Assembly: GCF_010994755.1 (NCBI RefSeq)
Contig: NZ_WHSB02000007.1
Location: forward strand, 124,001 to 188,000
From: Shinella lacus
GTDB lineage: Bacteria > Pseudomonadota > Alphaproteobacteria > Rhizobiales > Rhizobiaceae
Direction: 5' to 3'
Length of the DNA stretch: 64,000 bases
In this document: positions 7,543 through 15,047 of the stretch, one piece after another
How the letters are laid out: each line of letters opens with the position of its first letter
Numbering within the stretch: position 1 is the stretch's first letter
The notes under the pieces: generated by a model
The model's database searches: none
Seen by the model: the letters and a program-made list of their open reading frames with translations, nothing else
What the model was told of the DNA's origin: nothing
Translations under genes and position numbers: made by a program

Positions 7543-8127
7543 TCATTCGTCCACGATGTGCTTCAGGCCGACGCGGAAATAGTCGTAGCCCGTATACATG
7601 GTGATGAGCGCCGCGATCCACAGCAGGCTGATGCCGATCTCGGTCGTGTAGGGCAGCACCTTGTCGCCGGCGGGACCGGCCAGCAGGAAGGCGATGGCCA
7701 GCATCTGGATGGCCGTCTTCCACTTGGCGATGCGCGTCACCGGCACGCTGACCTTGAGGTCCGCGAGATACTCGCGCAGGCCCGAGACGAGGATCTCGCG
7801 GCACAGGATGATGATCGCGGCCCAGATCGTCCATCCGGCGATGGTGCCGTCGGCGGCCATCAGCAGCAGCACGGAGGCAACCAGCAGCTTGTCGGCGATC
7901 GGGTCCAGCATGCGGCCGATATTCGACGTCTGGTTCCAGATGCGGGCGAGATAGCCGTCGAGATAGTCGGTGATGGAGGCGACGACGAACAGGCCGAAGG
8001 CCGCCCAGCGCGCGAAATCCGACGATTCCAGCCGTCCTTCGATGAAGAAGCACAGCACGATCAGCGGTACGGCCACGATGCGGGCGTAGGTGAGGAGATT
8101 CGGGATATTGTATGCGCGGGAAGCCAT
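7543..8127 (-). CDS. pgsA: CDP-diacylglycerol--glycerol-3-phosphate 3-phosphatidyltransferase
   Basis: Catalyses the committed step of phosphatidylglycerol synthesis in the inner membrane. The 194-residue protein opens NIPNLLTYARIVAVPLIVL, typical of PgsA, and carries the CDP-alcohol phosphotransferase motif DG-x2-AR-x8-G-x3-D-x3-D as DGYLAR...GRMLDPIAD near residues 57-80. About five hydrophobic segments follow. It is first in the pgsA-moaD-moaE cluster and lies downstream of uvrC and a small secreted protein, all on the minus strand. Bases 8128-8270 upstream hold no gene. Confidence 0.96.
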   Translation of the reverse strand: MASRAYNIPNLLTYARIVAVPLIVLCFFIEGRLESSDFARWAAFGLFVVASITDYLDGYLARIWNQTSNIGRMLDPIADKLLVASVLLLMAADGTIAGWTIWAAIIILCREILVSGLREYLADLKVSVPVTRIAKWKTAIQMLAIAFLLAGPAGDKVLPYTTEIGISLLWIAALITMYTGYDYFRVGLKHIVDE

Positions 8128-8270
8128 GGATTCTTCAGTCTCGACTATTTCCGGCTAGATGAGGTCTTTGTGACAGTGCCGTCAACCTTTGTTTCCGGCA
8201 ATTCTTGGCGAATTTACGGAGCCGGGCCGAATGACGCAGATGTTTGCGAAAAACCGCGCCTTGCGGGTGG

Positions 8271-8744
8271 TCACGTCGGCGGTTTGCCGTCCGTGGTGAA
8301 GCGCGCGGAAAAGGCCTGTCCGTCGGATAGCGTGCCCTCGCAGGAAACCGTCATGGCGCCCTTCATCGGATTGCCGAAGCCGCAGGTGCCCTTTGCCGGG
8401 AAGACATCGGGCGTGTCCGGTGTGTCCTTGCGGCTGACGATCACCTTGTCGAGGTCGATCACGTCGCTGTCCGGTGTCGGATTGGCGCCGTCCATGCCGC
8501 TGAAGGTGATGATGCGGCTATCCTCCAGCACGAAGTAGAAGCCGACGCGGCCGTTCGGATAGGAGACGTTGAGCAGCTTTTCCGAGCAACTGTCGCTGAA
8601 CTGCTGTTTTCCCACGACGAGCGCCTCGCAGGTGCCGGTCACGCCCAGCATCTGCGCATCGCCCACCTGGGTCTGCGCAATGGCACCCGTTGCCAGCAGG
8701 CAGAGGCCGGCGATGACGGGCAGGCTATGCTTGAAGACGATCAT
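8271..8744 (-). CDS. secreted hypothetical protein, 157 aa
   Basis: Not a family I can name. The N-terminus MIVFKHSLPVIAGLCLLATGAIAQTQ is a Sec signal peptide with cleavage after AIA, giving a periplasmic protein of about 133 residues. The mature part is beta-rich with two cysteine pairs (GTCEAL and SDSCSEK; GTCGFG and VSCEGT), suggesting two disulfides. It sits between uvrC and pgsA on the same strand and may be carried on the same transcript, although its function appears unrelated to DNA repair or lipid synthesis. Confidence 0.75.
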   Translation of the reverse strand: MIVFKHSLPVIAGLCLLATGAIAQTQVGDAQMLGVTGTCEALVVGKQQFSDSCSEKLLNVSYPNGRVGFYFVLEDSRIITFSGMDGANPTPDSDVIDLDKVIVSRKDTPDTPDVFPAKGTCGFGNPMKGAMTVSCEGTLSDGQAFSARFTTDGKPPT

Positions 8745-8811
8745 GACGCCTCGCTGTCGATGGAGGAATGCCGTGCCGGCAACCTAACACTCGCCAGCCG
8801 GCTCGCAACCG

Positions 8812-10860
8812 CTATCCCGCCGCATCGTCGTGGAAATGGTTGTAGACGATGCGCGCGACCGATTCCGAAATGCCGGCGACCGCCATCAGGTCCGACATGC
8901 CCGCGCGCGATACCGCCTTCGCCGTGCCGAAATGCTGGAGCAAGGCGCGTTTCCGCGTCGGGCCGATGCCGCCGATCTCGTCGAGCGGGTTTTTCACCAT
9001 CTCCTTCTTGCGCCGCGCCCGGTGCGAGCCGATGGCAAAACGATGGGCCTCGTCGCGCAGGCGCTGCACGAAATAGAGCACGGGATCACGCGGCGGCAGG
9101 GAAAAGTCCGCAATGCCGCGCATGAAAAAACGTTCGCGCCCGGCCTCGCGGTCGGCACCCTTGGCGACGCCGATGGCGATGACCTGGTCGGTGATGCCGA
9201 GCTCTTCCAGGATGGCGCGCACCGCCGTCATCTGGCCCTGGCCGCCGTCGATGAGGATGACGTCCGGCCAGGCGGGGAAGGGCAGGTCGGCGGCTTCCGC
9301 GCCGGTCTCGGCCGCGCGGTCCGGCAGGCCCTCTTCCTTGATGAGGCGCGAGAAGCGCCGGGTCATCACTTCCTTCATCATGCCGAAGTCGTCGCCGGGC
9401 GTGATGTCTGTCGATTTGATGTTGAACTTGCGGTACTGCCCCTTCACGAAGCCTTCCGGCCCCGCCACCACCATGCCGCCGACGGCATTGGTGCCCATGA
9501 TGTGCGAGTTGTCGTAGATCTCGATGCGGCGCGGCACGGTGGGCAGCTTGAAGGTCGCGGCGAAACCGTCGAGCAGGCGCGATTGCGACGCCGTTTCCGC
9601 CAGCTTTCGTCCATGCGCCTCGCGGGCATTGGCCACCACATGGTCGACGAGGTCCTTCTTCTCGCCGCGCTGCGGCACGGAGATCGTTACCTTGTAGTTG
9701 GACCGCTCGGACAGCGCCTGCGCCAGAAGGTCGATTTCCTCGACCGTTTCGGAGAGCAGGATCTGCCGGGGACAGGGCTTGTCGTCGTAGAACTGGGCGA
9801 GGAAGGCGTTCAGCACCTCGCTGCCGGAAAGTTGCGGGTCTGCCTTCGGGAAATAGGCGCGGTTGCCCCAGTTCTGCCCGGTGCGGAAGAAGAACACCTG
9901 GATGCAGGACACGCCGCCCTCGTGGTGGATCGCAAAAATGTCCGCCTCTTCCACGCCCGCCGGATTGATGCCCTGGTGGCTCTGCACATGGGAGAGTGCG
10001 GCCAGCCGGTCGCGATAGACGGCGGCGCGCTCGAAATCGAGGTCCTCGGCGGCGGCGTTCATGGCTTCGGCCATATGCGCCTTCACCTTCTGGCTTTTGC
10101 CGGAAAGAAAGTCCTTCGCCTCCTGCACGAGTTCGCCATAGTCCGCATCGCGGATCTCGTTCGTGCAGGGGCCGGAACAGCGCTTGATCTGGTAGAGCAG
10201 GCAGGGCCGCGTGCGGCTTTCGAACACGCTGTCGGTGCAGGTGCGCAGCAGGAAGGCGCGTTGCAGCGAGTTGATCGTGCGGCCGACCGCGCCAGCCGAA
10301 GCGAAGGGGCCGAAATAGTCGCCCTTGCGGCTGCGCGCGCCGCGATGCTTGAAGATCGCCGGCGCCCGCGTGTCGCCTGTCAGCAGGATATAGGGGAAGG
10401 ACTTGTCGTCGCGCAAAAGCACGTTGAAGCGCGGGCGCAGGCGCTTGATGAGGTTGGCTTCCAAGAGCAGCGCCTCGGTCTCCGTGCGCGTCGTCACGAA
10501 TTCCATGTTCGCCGTCTGGCGAATCATCTGCGTGATGCGGTTGGAATGGCCGCGGCCCTGCGCATAGTTCGTCACGCGCTTCTTCAGGCTGCGCGCCTTG
10601 CCGACATAGAGCACGTCGCCATCCGCATTGAACATGCGGTAGACGCCGGGGCTGTTGGGCAGGCGCTTGACGAAGAACTCGATCAGCGCGGCGCCGACGA
10701 CGCCTTCCGGCACGTCGCCGCCTTCGTTCCAGTCCATGCCGGGTGTCGCGACGGCAGGCGTAATGGCGCCTTCGAGCGGGCTTTCCTGAAGCTCGTCGTC
10801 CTCTTCCGTCTCGTTCTCGTCATAGAGGATGCCGCCATCCTCCACCTTCCGGCCATTCAT
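8812..10860 (-). CDS. uvrC: excinuclease ABC subunit C
   Basis: Nucleotide-excision repair nuclease that makes both incisions with UvrA/UvrB-marked DNA. In 682 residues the domains are in the normal order: GIY-YIG nuclease ([10 protein letters not shown]...[14 protein letters not shown], ~70-145), UVR/UvrB-binding helix ([17 protein letters not shown]), RNase H-like endonuclease ([17 protein letters not shown] and [12 protein letters not shown]) and C-terminal helix-hairpin-helix pair ([14 protein letters not shown] and [12 protein letters not shown]). The acidic N-terminal tail of ~65 residues is common in rhizobial UvrC. The ATG at 10860 overlaps the stop of the SDR gene as ATGA, so the two are coupled. 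No LexA box is seen upstream. Confidence 0.97.
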   Translation of the reverse strand: MNGRKVEDGGILYDENETEEDDELQESPLEGAITPAVATPGMDWNEGGDVPEGVVGAALIEFFVKRLPNSPGVYRMFNADGDVLYVGKARSLKKRVTNYAQGRGHSNRITQMIRQTANMEFVTTRTETEALLLEANLIKRLRPRFNVLLRDDKSFPYILLTGDTRAPAIFKHRGARSRKGDYFGPFASAGAVGRTINSLQRAFLLRTCTDSVFESRTRPCLLYQIKRCSGPCTNEIRDADYGELVQEAKDFLSGKSQKVKAHMAEAMNAAAEDLDFERAAVYRDRLAALSHVQSHQGINPAGVEEADIFAIHHEGGVSCIQVFFFRTGQNWGNRAYFPKADPQLSGSEVLNAFLAQFYDDKPCPRQILLSETVEEIDLLAQALSERSNYKVTISVPQRGEKKDLVDHVVANAREAHGRKLAETASQSRLLDGFAATFKLPTVPRRIEIYDNSHIMGTNAVGGMVVAGPEGFVKGQYRKFNIKSTDITPGDDFGMMKEVMTRRFSRLIKEEGLPDRAAETGAEAADLPFPAWPDVILIDGGQGQMTAVRAILEELGITDQVIAIGVAKGADREAGRERFFMRGIADFSLPPRDPVLYFVQRLRDEAHRFAIGSHRARRKKEMVKNPLDEIGGIGPTRKRALLQHFGTAKAVSRAGMSDLMAVAGISESVARIVYNHFHDDAAG

Positions 10861-11621
10861 TCCGCTATTCCCCCGACATCGGGTGTTTCCCAGGCGAGAT
10901 GCTGCCCGCCATCGAGCGCTATCATTTGCCCCGTTATGGATGGCGTGTCGAACAAAAAGCGAACTGTCCGGCCGAATTCCCCAAGCGATGGGCCGCGGCG
11001 CAGGATCAATCCCTCGACCTGCGCCTGGAAGGCGGCGTCGTCCTGCCGCTCGTTCGGCAGCGACGGGCCGGGACCGATCGCATTGACGCGCACGCGCGGC
11101 GCAAAGCTCTGCGCCATGGTGCGCGTCGCCATCCACAGGGCCGATTTCGAGAGCGTGTAGGAATAATAGCGCGGCGTCGGGTTCCAGACGCGCTGGTCGA
11201 TGATGTTGACGATCGAGCCCGCGACGCCTTCGGGAAGCTGGCGTACGAAGTCGCGCGCCAGGATCGACGGCGCCTTCACATGCACGGCGAAATGCCGGTC
11301 CCACAGCGCATCGTCGAAGGCCTCGACCGTATCGGGCTTGAACAGCGAGGCGTTGTTGACGAGCAGATCGAGCGGGCCGACCGCAGCACGCGCGGCCGCA
11401 ATGAGTCTGGCCGTCGCCGCTCCGTCCGAGAGGTCGCATTGCACGACGGCTGCCGTCACGCCACGCGCGGTGAGGGCGCCGGCGATCGCGTCCGCCTCGT
11501 CGCGGGATTCGTTTGCGTGGATGGCGACGGCAAAGCCGTTCGCCGCGAGATCCTCCACGATGGCCTTGCCGATGCGCTTCGCGCCGCCCGTCACGAGGGC
11601 CGTCCTGAGGGGGTTCTTCAA
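10857..11621 (-). CDS. SDR family oxidoreductase, pteridine-reductase-like (FolM/PTR1 type)
   Basis: A 254-residue Rossmann-fold NAD(P)H oxidoreductase. The nucleotide-binding loop reads TGGAKRIG, the TGxxxRxG variant that separates pteridine reductases (PTR1, FolM dihydromonapterin reductase) from classical SDRs with TGxxxGxG. NNAS at the family NNAG position and [10 protein letters not shown] supplying the catalytic Tyr and Lys are present, as is the late GPGPSLP. Reduction of a dihydropterin is therefore a reasonable proposal but unproven. It heads an operon with uvrC through an ATGA overlap and is divergent from ropB, so the 358-base gap at 11622-11979 contains both promoters. Confidence 0.85.
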   Translation of the reverse strand: MKNPLRTALVTGGAKRIGKAIVEDLAANGFAVAIHANESRDEADAIAGALTARGVTAAVVQCDLSDGAATARLIAAARAAVGPLDLLVNNASLFKPDTVEAFDDALWDRHFAVHVKAPSILARDFVRQLPEGVAGSIVNIIDQRVWNPTPRYYSYTLSKSALWMATRTMAQSFAPRVRVNAIGPGPSLPNERQDDAAFQAQVEGLILRRGPSLGEFGRTVRFLFDTPSITGQMIALDGGQHLAWETPDVGGIAE

Positions 11622-11706
11622 GAAAATCCGTCCTGCCGATTCATTTGTTTAACCGGCCCAAGATATAGACATCCCAGCGCAGGCTTAAACTCCCCCCGAC
11701 AATTGG

Positions 11707-11727
11707 TTGCAGAAAAATTAACTGCAA
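11707..11727. promoter_or_regulatory. dyad TTGCAG-N9-CTGCAA upstream of ropB
   Basis: A 6-base-arm inverted repeat in the AT-rich gap between the SDR gene and ropB, close to a second dyad at 11733-11752. Geometry is that of a helix-turn-helix regulator site; which gene it serves is unknown. Confidence 0.4.
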
Positions 11728-11732
11728 AAGCC

Positions 11733-11752
11733 ACTTCAAAGTAATTTGAAGT
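11733..11752. promoter_or_regulatory. 20-bp dyad ACTTCAAA-GTAA-TTTGAAGT
   Basis: Perfect 8-base arms around GTAA, followed immediately by ATATTTTA. It could be an operator overlapping promoter elements for ropB or, less likely given the AT-rich stem, an attenuator hairpin. From 11753 to 11923 I see no gene or further structured element. Confidence 0.5.
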
Positions 11753-11923
11753 ATATTTTACCGGTTTTCACACTTCCTGAATTCATGGTTAATAAACTCC
11801 CTGTTGTTCAAAAGTCACATCCCATTTGTGCCGTGTCTCTGCCACAATCATTTCACATTTTGGCTCTTTCAATTCCTCAATCTTTATTCAATTTCCCCTC
11901 AACCGGGCGGGACTGAATTAGAA

Positions 11924-11968
11924 ATGACGACGCCCGACAGCCTCCCAACAGAGGGCGTCGTTCAGTAA
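11924..11968 (+). other. possible 14-codon leader ORF inside the ropB 5' leader hairpin
   Basis: ATG at 11924 reads MTTPDSLPTEGVVQ and stops with TAA at 11966-11968, whose AA begins the AAAGGAG ribosome site of ropB. The reading frame exactly spans the two arms of a 9-base-pair hairpin: ACGACGCCC at 11927-11935 and GGGCGTCGT at 11953-11961. No convincing Shine-Dalgarno precedes the leader ATG, so translation is uncertain; the hairpin itself is clear and has no T-run, so it is not a terminator. Confidence 0.35.
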
Positions 11969-11979
11969 AGGAGAATATC

Positions 11980-12621
11980 ATGCGTACACTCATCGCCACC
12001 CTCATCGCTTCGACCGTCTCGATGGTTGCTTTCCAGGCCGCTCACGCAGCCGACGCCATCGACGAAGTACCCCAGGCTCCGGCCGCTGAATATTCCGAGC
12101 CGGTCTCGGGCGGCAACTGGGCCGGCGCCTATGCCGGTGGTACGGCAAGCTGGCAGCGCGGTGACTTCAACCGTCAGGGCGATGCCAAGGCAAACGGCCT
12201 CGGCGGCGGCGTCTACGGCGGCTACAACATGCAGTCCGGCCAGATCGTCTACGGCGGTGAAGCCGACCTGAACTACTCGGGCGTCGACGCCGAGCGCAAC
12301 GGCCTGAAGGCCAAGCAGGGGGTCAACGGCTCCATCCGCGGCCGCGTCGGTATCGACCTGAACCCGGTCCTGCTCTACGGCACCGCCGGTGTTGCAGGCA
12401 CCAACGTCGAGCTGAAGAACGGCGCCGGCAAGGACGACCGCAACATGGTCGGCTGGACCGCCGGTGCGGGTGCCGAAGCCTTCGTGACCAACAACGTCAC
12501 GGCGCGCGTCGAATACCGCTACAGCGACTACCAGAAGAAGGGCTTCAACCTCGGCGGCGACAAGGTCAAGTCGGGCTTCGAAGACCACAGCGTCCGCGTC
12601 GGTCTCGGCGTGAAGTTCTAA
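11980..12621 (+). CDS. ropB: RopB-like outer-membrane beta-barrel protein
   Basis: A 213-residue porin-like protein of the Omp25/Omp31/RopB family. It has a signal peptide (MRTLIATLIASTVSMVAFQAAHAAD, cleavage after AHA), then an 8-strand barrel rich in Gly and aromatic residues (NWAGAYAGGTASW, GGVYGGYNMQSG, YGGEADLNYSG) and ends VRVGLGVKF, with the C-terminal Phe needed for outer-membrane insertion. RopB-type proteins are abundant in rhizobial membranes and influence envelope stability and stress resistance. AAAGGAG lies 6 bases before the ATG. Its leader contains a strong hairpin and two upstream dyads; a GNRA-loop terminator follows at 12644. Confidence 0.88.
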   Translation: MRTLIATLIASTVSMVAFQAAHAADAIDEVPQAPAAEYSEPVSGGNWAGAYAGGTASWQRGDFNRQGDAKANGLGGGVYGGYNMQSGQIVYGGEADLNYSGVDAERNGLKAKQGVNGSIRGRVGIDLNPVLLYGTAGVAGTNVELKNGAGKDDRNMVGWTAGAGAEAFVTNNVTARVEYRYSDYQKKGFNLGGDKVKSGFEDHSVRVGLGVKF

Positions 12622-12643
12622 GCCTCACGGCTCTGGAATACGG

Positions 12644-12671
12644 AAAGGCCGGGCGAAAGCCCGGCCTTTTT
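12644..12671 (+). terminator. intrinsic terminator of ropB
   Basis: AAAGGCCGGGC - GAAA - GCCCGGCCTTTTT: perfect stem, GNRA loop, T-run. It is symmetrical enough to end the convergent gene at 12680 too. Confidence 0.92.
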
Positions 12672-12679
12672 GTTTGTGC

Positions 12680-13270
12680 TCAATCCTTGAACTGCGCGAA
12701 GTCCGGGAAGACGGCTTCGAAGCGCGACAGGAAGCGCTTCAGCTTCGGGCGGCCGCGCTGCCACTTTCCTTCGAAACGCAACTCGATGTAGCGCAGCATC
12801 GCGGCGAGCGCGAAATGGCCGCCATTCGGCTTCTTGCCGAGGCGCGGCATGTTGGCTTCCAGATTGTCGAGCGCGCGCTCGGCCTTCTCCCACTGCCGGT
12901 CGATCCACGGCTGGTGGATCTTCTCCTCCGGCCGGAACCGGCGCTCGTAGACGATGGCGAGCAGGCAGTCGCAGATGCCGTCGGCGGTCGCTTCCAGCAC
13001 GTCCACTTCGGTGCGCTTGGCCGCATTGCGCGGGTAGAGCGAGCCGCGCGTCTGGCGGTCGATATAGTTCATGATCGCGCGGCTGTCGAAGACGGCAAGG
13101 CCATCGTCGGTCACCAGCGCCGGGATCTTGCCGAGCGGGTTGGCGGCGAGCAGTTCGGCCGGGTCGGCATTGGTGTCGGTAGCGATCGCTTCGACCGGAA
13201 GCCCGGCGAAATGCGCGGCCATGCGCACCTTGGTGGAATAGGGCGAGGTGGTGGAATAGAAGATTTTCAT
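12680..13270 (-). CDS. glutathione S-transferase family protein
   Basis: A 196-residue cytosolic GST-fold protein. The thioredoxin-like N-domain starts MKIFYSTTSPYSTKVRMAAHFAGLPVE, with the SPYSTKVR segment supplying the likely catalytic Ser, then NPLGKIPALV (the cis-Pro glutathione-backbone contact) and DSRAIMNYIDR. The helical C-domain ends in a basic tail (GRPKLKRFLSRFEAVFPDFAQFKD). AGGA precedes the ATG by 8 bases. It lies 14 bases downstream of the RNase T2 gene on the same strand and is probably co-transcribed with it. Substrate unknown. Confidence 0.85.
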   Translation of the reverse strand: MKIFYSTTSPYSTKVRMAAHFAGLPVEAIATDTNADPAELLAANPLGKIPALVTDDGLAVFDSRAIMNYIDRQTRGSLYPRNAAKRTEVDVLEATADGICDCLLAIVYERRFRPEEKIHQPWIDRQWEKAERALDNLEANMPRLGKKPNGGHFALAAMLRYIELRFEGKWQRGRPKLKRFLSRFEAVFPDFAQFKD

Positions 13271-13284
13271 CAGCGGGTCCTGTT

Positions 13285-14007
13285 TTAGCGGATGGGCGGT
13301 TGTTCGATGGATTTGGCGCGGCAGGCCGCGCGGTCGACTTCGGGGCAGGGGCGGAAGGAGAGGTCCGGCGTCATGCAGATGCGCACTTCTTCCAGCCGTC
13401 CGTCCTCGCAGGTAATCGCGATGCCCTTGCGGTCGAGCCCGGGATTGGCGGCGGTGAAGGCCTGCTCCATGGCATCGGGCGAAAGGCGCGCGCCGCCGCG
13501 TTGCGGCTCTGCCTCCGCTGGAATGCGGACGCGCTCGAACGCCGCGCGGGTGACGGCGAAATAGTCCTTCTGGCTGAGGCCCGAGCAGGAGCCGTGCTTG
13601 CGCCATTGGTGGCCGACAAGGCCCATCGAGGGGATGATGTCCAGAACGGTGCGGCCGAGATTGTCCGGCACCCGGTCCAGCTCGCGGGTCCGGCAGAATT
13701 CCGGATAGCCGCGGTCGTTCTGCGGCCAGAGCCCGTGCACTATGAAGCCGTTGTTCTCGCCGCGCCGGCACTGCTGGGTCTTGCCGGCGGCATCGTTGCC
13801 CGCGCACCAGGTCGGCGACCATGAGAGCGAGAGCACGTAAAAATCGAACCCTTTGCCGAGCGGGATTTTTTGCGCCGGCGTCTTGCGGCTCACTTCCGTC
13901 TTCGGCTTCTCGGCAGGCTTCTCCTCGCTGCAAGCGGTAAGCGTCGCCAGGCCGGCAAGGAGCAGGCTTACGGATCGCACAACGGTGGAGAAGTGCGGCC
14001 GACTCAT
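13285..14007 (-). CDS. ribonuclease T2 family lipoprotein
   Basis: A 240-residue periplasmic endoribonuclease homologue. The N-terminus ends in the lipobox LTAC, and a charged linker (SEEKPAEKPKTEVSRK) separates the lipid-anchored cysteine from the catalytic domain. Conserved segment I is FIVHGLWPQ with the first catalytic His. Segment II reads GHQWRKHGSC, giving the second His but a Gln where most family members have the catalytic Glu (HEW). Several cysteines match the family disulfides (CRRG, FCRT, CEDG, ICMT, PCPE). Bacterial RNase T2 enzymes degrade RNA for scavenging; the Glu-to-Gln change may lower or alter activity. No strong ribosome site; the next in-frame start candidates are less plausible. 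Confidence 0.88.
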   Translation of the reverse strand: MSRPHFSTVVRSVSLLLAGLATLTACSEEKPAEKPKTEVSRKTPAQKIPLGKGFDFYVLSLSWSPTWCAGNDAAGKTQQCRRGENNGFIVHGLWPQNDRGYPEFCRTRELDRVPDNLGRTVLDIIPSMGLVGHQWRKHGSCSGLSQKDYFAVTRAAFERVRIPAEAEPQRGGARLSPDAMEQAFTAANPGLDRKGIAITCEDGRLEEVRICMTPDLSFRPCPEVDRAACRAKSIEQPPIR

Positions 14008-14084
14008 CGATCGGTGGCCGCGAGGAAAGGCGTCATGAAAGTCTCCCGGTTCGGCGCGCGATTGTTGCCGCCGAACGGCAAAGG

Positions 14085-14945
14085 TCAAGAGGCCTTCGTT
14101 TCGCCCGCAAGCCAGAAGGCGCGCGCCGAGGCGAAGCGGTCCTGCGCCAGCCGTTCCTTCAGGAAGGGCAGCAGCACGTCGAGTTCCGGCTTCAGCGTGA
14201 AGGGCGGATTGACGACGACGAGGCCGGAGCCCGTCAGCCCCGTCGTCTCGCGGTCGCTGCGCACGCTCAGTTCCGCACAGAGCATCTTGGGAATGCCGGT
14301 CTCCTTCAGCGCCTTGTGGAAGGCGGCGATGGGCGCGTTCTTCTTCAGCGGATACCACAGGCAATAGACCCCGCCGGGAAAGCGCCGCACGGCCTTTTGC
14401 AGCCCGTCGACCAGCCGCTCGTATTCGCCCTCGATCTCGAAGGGCGGGTCGACCAGAACAATGCCGCGCTTTTCCTTCGGCGGCAGGTGCGCGCCAAGCG
14501 ACAGCCAGCCGTCGAGACGGGTGACGCGGCTCTGGAAATCGCCGTCGAACAGCCGGTGCAGCGTCTCGTAGTCGTCCGGATGCAGTTCCATGGCGGAGAG
14601 CCGGTCCTGCGGGCGGAAGAGCTGGCGCACCAGTTTTGGCGAACCCGGATAATAGGTTAGCCCGCCATGCGGATTCAATTCGTGAACGACCTTCAGGTAG
14701 GGCGCGAGGATATCCGCCACCGCCGCCGGCATGTCGCCGTCGATGAGCCGGCCGATGCCGTCGAGCCATTCGCCGGTCTTCTGCGCTTCCTCGCTAGAGA
14801 GGTCGTAGAGCCCGAGGCCGGCATGGGTATCGAGCACGCGAAACGCCTTGTCCTTGCCCTGCATGTAGAGCACGAGGCGGGCGAGCACGGCATGTTTCAG
14901 CACGTCCGCGAAATTGCCGGCGTGGTAGATGTGGCGGTAGTTCAT
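14085..14945 (-). CDS. rlmJ: 23S rRNA (adenine(2030)-N6)-methyltransferase
   Basis: SAM-dependent enzyme that methylates A2030 of 23S rRNA. The 286-residue sequence has the RlmJ-specific N-terminus MNYRHIYHAGNFADVLKH, a SAM-binding region (FRVLDTHAGLGLYDL, with GxG) and the catalytic DPPFE motif (GIVLVDPPFEIEGEY near residue 165). VNPPFTLKPELDVLLPFLKERL near the C-terminus is also typical. Single gene, divergent from the molybdoenzyme at 15048 with a ~100-base gap. Confidence 0.96.
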   Translation of the reverse strand: MNYRHIYHAGNFADVLKHAVLARLVLYMQGKDKAFRVLDTHAGLGLYDLSSEEAQKTGEWLDGIGRLIDGDMPAAVADILAPYLKVVHELNPHGGLTYYPGSPKLVRQLFRPQDRLSAMELHPDDYETLHRLFDGDFQSRVTRLDGWLSLGAHLPPKEKRGIVLVDPPFEIEGEYERLVDGLQKAVRRFPGGVYCLWYPLKKNAPIAAFHKALKETGIPKMLCAELSVRSDRETTGLTGSGLVVVNPPFTLKPELDVLLPFLKERLAQDRFASARAFWLAGETKAS

Positions 14946-15047
14946 TGTGCGACACCCACGATCATCCGCGCTGATGCGACGATGAATTGTTGCGATGGTA
15001 GAATGATTTGCCTTTTGGCACTTTGCGCTCTGCCATATAGAAAAGCC

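Noticed and set aside
8812-11621. LexA box for the SDR-uvrC operon
   Set aside because: No GTTC-N7-GTTC or GAAC-N7-GAAC is present upstream of 11621 in the gap to ropB.
14034-14367. Plus-strand frame after GAGGAAAGG at 14034
   Set aside because: The ribosome site looks good, but the frame lies antisense to rlmJ and reads as low-complexity Ser/Arg sequence.
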